Source: Planctomycetaceae bacterium UBA2972
GTDB lineage: Bacteria > Planctomycetota > Planctomycetia > Pirellulales > Pirellulaceae
DNA length: 19,972 bases
Assembly: GCA_002348315.1 (NCBI GenBank)
Contig: DEAW01000187.1
Coordinates: 1 to 19,972, forward strand
Direction: 5' to 3'
The translations under genes and the position numbers were made by a program. Within the stretch, counting starts at the first letter, position 1; each line of letters begins with the position of its first letter. The notes under the pieces were generated by a model, which made no database searches, was not told the origin of the DNA, and saw nothing but the letters and a program-made list of their open reading frames with translations. Positions 15,309 to 19,972 of this stretch are shown piece after piece.

Positions 15309-18300
15309 ATGGTTAGCAGTCTTCACAATCCGACTGACAACGCATTTGGCTTTCGCCGGCATTCGTTTGTCATGACACTATTACTCGTGTTTCCGTTTAT
15401 CGGTTCCGCTGAGGAGAAAACGTCGGTCGACGAATTGCAGTTCTTTAAGCAGAATGTTGTTCCACTGTTAAAGAAGAAATGCTATTCCTGTCATAGCCAT
15501 CAATCTGGAAAAGCCAAAGGTGGCCTGATGTTGGACTCACGGAATGGTTGGGTAAAAGGCGGAGCTTCAGGGCCTGCTATTATTCCGGGTAATGTGAATG
15601 ATAGTCTACTCGTACAGGCGATTCGATATGACGGTTTTGAGATGCCTCCGGAAGAACCCTTAACCGAGAATGAAATTGATATTCTGGAGAGATGGATACA
15701 ATCAGGTGCTGTGGACGACCGTAAATCTCAAGCGGCGAATTCGGATCGAGAAGCACTTTGGGCACTAGAGCCAATTGGCAAGCCAGTACTACCAGAAACA
15801 ATTAATAAAGAATGGGCCAGAGATCCCTTAGACCGTTTCGTATTGAAACGCTTAGAGGACGCTGGTTTGCAACCGGCTGTAGAGGCAGACAAATATACAT
15901 TACTGCGTAGGGTTACATTTGATTTGACGGGGCTTCCGCCGACGCCAGAGGAAATTGCCGTGTTTGTAAAGGATGAATCACCAAACGCATATGAAAAGGT
16001 TGTAACGCGATTATTAGCTTCTAACGCATTTGGTGATCATTGGGCACGGCACTGGTTTGACCTTTCCTGCTATGCAGATGTACAGCGGAATACTCTAATT
16101 GGAGAAGCCTGGAGGTATCGCGATTATGTCATCAAAGCATTTAATGATGACAAACCTATTGACCGATTTATTCACGAGCAAATTGCCGGGGATCATCTGC
16201 CTTTCGAATCCATAAGTCAGCAGCGAGAGCTTATTGTAGCAACCGGGTATTTGTCGATTGGTCCCTGGGTGATTGAAAATTACATTAAGCCGCAGTTGGC
16301 AGCCGATATTGTCGACCATCAAATCGACCGGATCGGTAGGACGTTTCTTGGTCAGACAATTTCCTGTGCTCGTTGCCACGATCACAAGTTTGATCCGATT
16401 ACGACCAAAGATTACTACGCACTCGCAGGGATATTCCATAGTACGGCGACTACTGCACATACCGGACCGGGAGTTTGGAGTAGCATTCTGGAACGGAAGC
16501 TTCCGCCATTGCCCGAAAACCAGGAAGCAAGGTTGCTCGCATTAAAACGACGCGATCAAATCCTGAGTGAATTGGAGGTCCTGCAGGCCTCTTTGCTTAA
16601 ATGGTTTGTGAAGTTTCCGACCGCTACTAACGCCAATGCCCTCGTTAGCCGTAATGCGGTTATCCCCAATAGAAAGGGGGTGGAATATAGTCTGGAGTTG
16701 GAGATAGGACCAACGGTTTGGGCTGCAGCATCGCAGGCCACCATGGATGGGGATGCCATACGGATAGATTTGATAGATACCTCAGGGAGCTCCGTTCACT
16801 CTTTCACTGTACTGAGTGGGGCGTGGAGCAAACAAAATGACTCGCAACAATTCCGCAAAAGAAGCTACGAGTTTTCCGGCGGCGCTTCAGATGCATTACG
16901 AATTCGTATTAGTACAGCACACCCGGGGAACCAAAGATTTGCAGGCGCTGTCGATAATCTAAGGATCATTGGTAACGGTGAAACTGTGTTTGAAGACGAC
17001 TTTAACACGGTAGCCGCTGCACCGTTAAAGGGAAAACAGGCGCATACTGACCTGGAATTGTTGGCGCGAGCAACGTTGAACGACTGGGAAAGCTCTGGTA
17101 TCAACTCGTCCCATCTCGTCCATCGCACCAATGGAAACTACGCCTTGCAGATCTTCAGCGGTTCATTAGCGTCGTTTGGAAAAGTCGAAGAAGCAGAAGG
17201 ACCGGACGCGACAAAATTAAAAGAAGTCCGCGAGTTAGAAGCTCAAATAGGACGGCTGTCGTTGGAATTGGAGTCGTTAACTGGACAGGAAAGCGCGGAA
17301 TATGCTCTGGCTATTACAGATATTGAAAGTCCAGAGGATGCAGCAATCTATCGACGTGGCGATTTTAAACTATTGGGTGATATAACACCCAGAGGGACGT
17401 TGTCCACCGTCGGGACAGGAGTTGGCGTTGAGGTATCAGACTCAACGAGCGGTAGGTTACAACTCGCAAAATGGCTCACGGCTCCAAATAATACATTAAC
17501 ATCCCGTGTTCTAGCGAATCGAATATGGCATCACATATTCGGTACGGGAATCGTATCGACGGTGGATTACTTTGGTGTTCATGGGGAACGACCAAGTCAT
17601 CCGAAGCTGTTGGATTATCTTGCCGTATGCTTTCAGGAACAAAATCGGTGGTCGCTGAAAACTACCATTCAACAGCTTGTTCTTTCGTCGACGTATCGCA
17701 TGTCTTCGGCATCGAATTCGAAGGCGATTGGAATCGACCCGGATAATCGGCTACTCTGGCGTATGCCCAGACGGCGTCTTTCCGGCGAGGCGATACGGGA
17801 TGGCATGTTGATGATCAGTGGCGAATTGGATACTGCTCGTGGCGGAAGTTCCCTGGGATTAGAACTGCAGGGCAATATTCGAGGAGCGGGCGGTGATGTG
17901 AATCCAGCCACCTGGGGTGGTATTGTTCCGGATTATATTAAGAATAGGCGAGCAGTGTATCAGCCATTAAAACGAGAACGTCCCGTTGGTGATTTGGAAA
18001 TACTGACTGTTTTCGATTTCCCGCATCCAAACGATATCACCGGAGCACGCGCGCAAACGACGGTTGCTACTCAGGCACTGTTTTTACTGAATTCGTCATT
18101 TGTTAAGTCCCAGGCGACTGCAATCAATGAGCGTCTATACGCCGAGCAACCTGCGCACGAAGTTAAGAGAATTGAACGACTGTATATGTTGGTCCTGAAC
18201 CGTCTCCCCAGTCCTTCAGAGTTAGAGATCACCCAAAGGTTTCTGGATACAGTTGCGGGATCTGCTATAGATACAAAAGGGCACGCGACCGCGAGAAAAC

Positions 18301-18362
18301 TCGCGTGGGAACAATTATGCCATGGATTACTTGTGTCGAATGGCTTTCTGTTTAAGGAGTAG
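15309..18362 (+). CDS. PSD1-type planctomycete cytochrome (DUF1549-DUF1553) with an inserted beta-sandwich-like domain
   Basis: The product has 1017 aa. A long basic n-region precedes a hydrophobic signal at about 22-34 (MTLLLVFPFIGSAEE); Met22 is an alternative start. A planctomycete cytochrome C domain has the haem site CYSCH at 58-62 and EMPPEEPL at 111-118. DUF1549 runs from RDPLDRFVLKRLEDAGLQP (171-189) to about 380 and has the second CxxCH typical of this domain, CARCHDHKFDP (353-363). DUF1553 begins near SGRLQLAKWLT (714-723) and continues to the C-terminus. Between them, about 455-565, lies a beta-rich stretch ending NLRIIGNGETVFEDDFN that looks like a carbohydrate-binding/jelly-roll module, then a short coiled segment (ATKLKEVRELEAQIGRLSLE, 634-653). 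The function is unproven, and an extracytoplasmic redox or binding role is inferred. It sits 3 bp after the sulfatase and just before DUF1501 copy C. Confidence 0.94.
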   Translation: MVSSLHNPTDNAFGFRRHSFVMTLLLVFPFIGSAEEKTSVDELQFFKQNVVPLLKKKCYSCHSHQSGKAKGGLMLDSRNGWVKGGASGPAIIPGNVNDSLLVQAIRYDGFEMPPEEPLTENEIDILERWIQSGAVDDRKSQAANSDREALWALEPIGKPVLPETINKEWARDPLDRFVLKRLEDAGLQPAVEADKYTLLRRVTFDLTGLPPTPEEIAVFVKDESPNAYEKVVTRLLASNAFGDHWARHWFDLSCYADVQRNTLIGEAWRYRDYVIKAFNDDKPIDRFIHEQIAGDHLPFESISQQRELIVATGYLSIGPWVIENYIKPQLAADIVDHQIDRIGRTFLGQTISCARCHDHKFDPITTKDYYALAGIFHSTATTAHTGPGVWSSILERKLPPLPENQEARLLALKRRDQILSELEVLQASLLKWFVKFPTATNANALVSRNAVIPNRKGVEYSLELEIGPTVWAAASQATMDGDAIRIDLIDTSGSSVHSFTVLSGAWSKQNDSQQFRKRSYEFSGGASDALRIRISTAHPGNQRFAGAVDNLRIIGNGETVFEDDFNTVAAAPLKGKQAHTDLELLARATLNDWESSGINSSHLVHRTNGNYALQIFSGSLASFGKVEEAEGPDATKLKEVRELEAQIGRLSLELESLTGQESAEYALAITDIESPEDAAIYRRGDFKLLGDITPRGTLSTVGTGVGVEVSDSTSGRLQLAKWLTAPNNTLTSRVLANRIWHHIFGTGIVSTVDYFGVHGERPSHPKLLDYLAVCFQEQNRWSLKTTIQQLVLSSTYRMSSASNSKAIGIDPDNRLLWRMPRRRLSGEAIRDGMLMISGELDTARGGSSLGLELQGNIRGAGGDVNPATWGGIVPDYIKNRRAVYQPLKRERPVGDLEILTVFDFPHPNDITGARAQTTVATQALFLLNSSFVKSQATAINERLYAEQPAHEVKRIERLYMLVLNRLPSPSELEITQRFLDTVAGSAIDTKGHATARKLAWEQLCHGLLVSNGFLFKE

Positions 18363-18392
18363 CAAAAAAATATCGTGTTAGAGTTTCAGATA

Positions 18393-19787
18393 ATGAATCG
18401 ACGCAAGGTGTTACACCAGGCTGCCTGCGGATTTGGCGGTCTTGCGCTGGCAGCGATGCTGAGAGATTCCACCACTCGCGCCAACGAGTCTATTGGTACA
18501 GGTATGGCATTGTCTGAAAAACGGCCTCATTTTAATGCTCGCGCTAAACGAATCATCTTTCTATATATGAAAGGTGGCCCAAGTCAAATGGATTTATTTG
18601 ACTACAAGCCACAACTGGCAAAAGGTGATGGAAGTGGTTTGCCTTACAAACTGCCTTCTGATGAAGAGACAGTCGGTCTGGATGGTACCAAACTGATGGG
18701 GCCGATCAGTTCATTTTCAAATCGAGGTGAAAGCGGCCTGTTGATGTCAAATTGGTTGCCGAGTTTAGGAAAGCAGGCCGACAAACTCTGCATATTGAAG
18801 GCACTGCAGTGTGACAGTCCGAATCATGGCGTAGCTGAGCGTCAGTTGCATACCGGGAACCTGTTCGATGTAACACCCTCGATGGGATCGTGGTTCTCGT
18901 ATGGCTTGGGCACGGAGAATCAGGAGTTGCCCTCGTATATCACGATTCTTCCCGGGGAAGGTCCACGTAATTTCAGCAGTGCCTTTTTACCCGCGATTCA
19001 CCAGGGAATGGCATTACAGGAAGTTGGATTGACGCCCGGGCGTGCCCCCATTCGTCATCTGACTGATACCTCGATCGACGAGTCCATACAGCGAAAACGG
19101 GTAGATCTGATTAAAGCGCTTAATCAACAGCAATTACAGCGTCTGGAAGCTGATCAAAAGATGGAAGGAGTGATTGAGTCCTTTGAATTGGCCTTTCGAA
19201 TGCAGATGGAAACTCCCAAACTAGTCGATCTTTCCAATGAGACACAGGGGATGAAGGACCTCTATGGTATTGACCAGCCCGAAACCAATCAGTTCGGGAG
19301 ACAGTGTTTGCTGGCGAGACGGTTTGCAGAGGCCGGTGTGCGTTTTGTACAAGTGACACTCGATGGCTGGGATCATCATCAGAAGATTCGTGAAAAGCTT
19401 CCGCAGTTGTCGAAACAGTGCGATCAGCCGACTGCGGCTTTGCTTCAGGACTTGGAACAGCGTGGTCTGTTGGAAGATACTCTGGTCTTATGGGGTGGCG
19501 AATTTGGGCGAACGCCACATGCTCAATTTGGGAATGGACGCGAACATAATCCCCATGGATTTACGATGTGGATGGCGGGTGGCGGTGTCCAGGGTGGCAT
19601 GACCTATGGAACCACAGATGACTTTGCTTACCATGCGGTTGACGGTGCTGTGCATATCAATGACCTGCATGCCACCTTACTGCATTTGTTAGGTATAAAC
19701 CATGAACGTCTAACCTATAAACATCATGGACGTCCATTTCGATTAACGGACGTCGCAGGACAAGTCGTTAAGGAAATCCTTGCCTAA
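18393..19787 (+). CDS. DUF1501 family protein, copy C (PSD1 partner)
   Basis: The product has 464 aa from the ATG at 18393, which begins MNRRKVLHQAACGFGGLALA, a Tat-type leader. A GTG at 18375 would add six residues and has AAGGAG about 14 nt upstream, so either start is possible. Motifs are MKGGPSQMDLFDYKP (59-73), LLARRFAEAGVRFVQVTLDG (306-325) followed by WDHH, GGEFGRTPHAQ (368-378), GREHNPHGFTMWMAGGGVQGG (382-402, cited as a region) and HINDLHATLLHLLG (421-434). The WDHH and GREHNPHGF patterns belong to the subgroup normally encoded next to PSD1 cytochromes, and differ from copies A and B. The gap to the PSD1 stop is 12 or 30 bp. It probably acts with PSD1 and the sulfatase outside the cytoplasm; the reaction is unknown. 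Confidence 0.94.
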   Translation: MNRRKVLHQAACGFGGLALAAMLRDSTTRANESIGTGMALSEKRPHFNARAKRIIFLYMKGGPSQMDLFDYKPQLAKGDGSGLPYKLPSDEETVGLDGTKLMGPISSFSNRGESGLLMSNWLPSLGKQADKLCILKALQCDSPNHGVAERQLHTGNLFDVTPSMGSWFSYGLGTENQELPSYITILPGEGPRNFSSAFLPAIHQGMALQEVGLTPGRAPIRHLTDTSIDESIQRKRVDLIKALNQQQLQRLEADQKMEGVIESFELAFRMQMETPKLVDLSNETQGMKDLYGIDQPETNQFGRQCLLARRFAEAGVRFVQVTLDGWDHHQKIREKLPQLSKQCDQPTAALLQDLEQRGLLEDTLVLWGGEFGRTPHAQFGNGREHNPHGFTMWMAGGGVQGGMTYGTTDDFAYHAVDGAVHINDLHATLLHLLGINHERLTYKHHGRPFRLTDVAGQVVKEILA

Positions 19788-19972
19788 ATCATAGTTGGCA
19801 ACCCGCGGACGCGGAGGCAACCTTGGTTTTTAAAGTTTCGATAACAGCTGACTTCTACGGCGAATGTGCGAAACAAAATATTCAGATTTCGGACTATCCA
19901 ATGTCTTAGGGACGCAAGTTAATAGATGTCACGGCCTTTGCTGAACATAAGGACGAGATCGAAGCAGGCCAA
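19788..19972. other. Terminal 185 bp without a convincing gene
   Basis: The region starts right after the DUF1501 stop. It has a short GC-rich palindrome (CCGCG-GA-CGCGG, 19803-19814) between two GGCAACC copies (19797 and 19816), followed by TTGGTTTTT. The loop is too short for a normal terminator hairpin. From about 19919 a plus-strand frame reads GRKLIDVTAFAEHKDEIEAG to the edge without a start codon; an in-frame TAG precedes it. It could be chance or the broken start of a further gene. Confidence 0.3.

Noticed and set aside
19797..19830. GC-rich palindrome and T-run after the last DUF1501 gene as an intrinsic terminator
   Set aside because: The arms CCGCG/CGCGG leave only 2 nt for a loop, and the AACC/GGTT arms before the T-run likewise, so no stable standard hairpin forms.
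19919..19972. Protein-like plus-strand frame at the right edge as a new gene
   Set aside because: It is only 18 codons, preceded by an in-frame TAG and lacking a start codon; too short to support.

Overview
The window looks like a piece of a planctomycete chromosome of moderate GC, probably Pirellulales- or Planctomycetales-like and possibly marine. The main evidence is gene content. It carries three DUF1501 proteins, one DUF1549/DUF1553 (PSD1-type) cytochrome, one DUF1592/DUF1588-type cytochrome, a formylglycine-type sulfatase and a ceramidase-like hydrolase, families that are expanded together almost only in Planctomycetota. No rRNA, tRNA, CRISPR array, integrase or transposase was seen. 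Shine-Dalgarno sites are patchy, as is usual for the phylum.

Layout. (1) Positions 1-2198, minus: the first 732 codons of a c-type cytochrome of the DUF1587/1595/1592/1588 type, running off the left edge. (2) Positions 2395-3663, plus: a Tat-exported sulfite-oxidase-like molybdopterin enzyme, divergent from the cytochrome. (3) Positions 10421 down to 3896, minus: five genes in a row. They are a DUF1853 nuclease-fold protein, a DUF1501 protein, a neutral-ceramidase-like hydrolase, a second DUF1501 protein and a pectate-lyase-3/tailspike-like beta-helix protein. (4) Positions 10477-12123, plus: an exported N-acyl-D-amino-acid deacylase-like amidohydrolase, divergent from DUF1853 across only 55 bp. 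(5) Positions 12131-12920: a degraded coding remnant on minus, then AT-rich spacer with a 12-bp direct repeat flanking a 37-bp GC-rich insert. (6) Positions 12921-19787, plus: a 2-keto-4-pentenoate hydratase/FAA-family protein, then sulfatase, PSD1 cytochrome and DUF1501 packed as one apparent transcription unit (gaps of 75, 3 and 12-30 bp). (7) Positions 19788-19972: no convincing gene.

How the genes may work together. Nine of the twelve intact or partial genes encode proteins with Sec, lipoprotein or Tat export signals. Most are predicted hydrolases or haem proteins. No transporter and no regulator lies in the window. The sulfatase-PSD1-DUF1501 unit is a recurrent planctomycete arrangement; the roles of PSD1 and DUF1501 are not established. 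The less ordinary block is the minus-strand run in which a ceramidase-like enzyme sits between two DUF1501 proteins that have no PSD1 partner nearby. I did not find a clearly new defence or mobile system. The best leads are this DUF1501-ceramidase-DUF1501 block, the altered active-site motifs in the molybdopterin enzyme and the deacylase, the tailspike-like protein, and the decayed locus near 12.4 kb.
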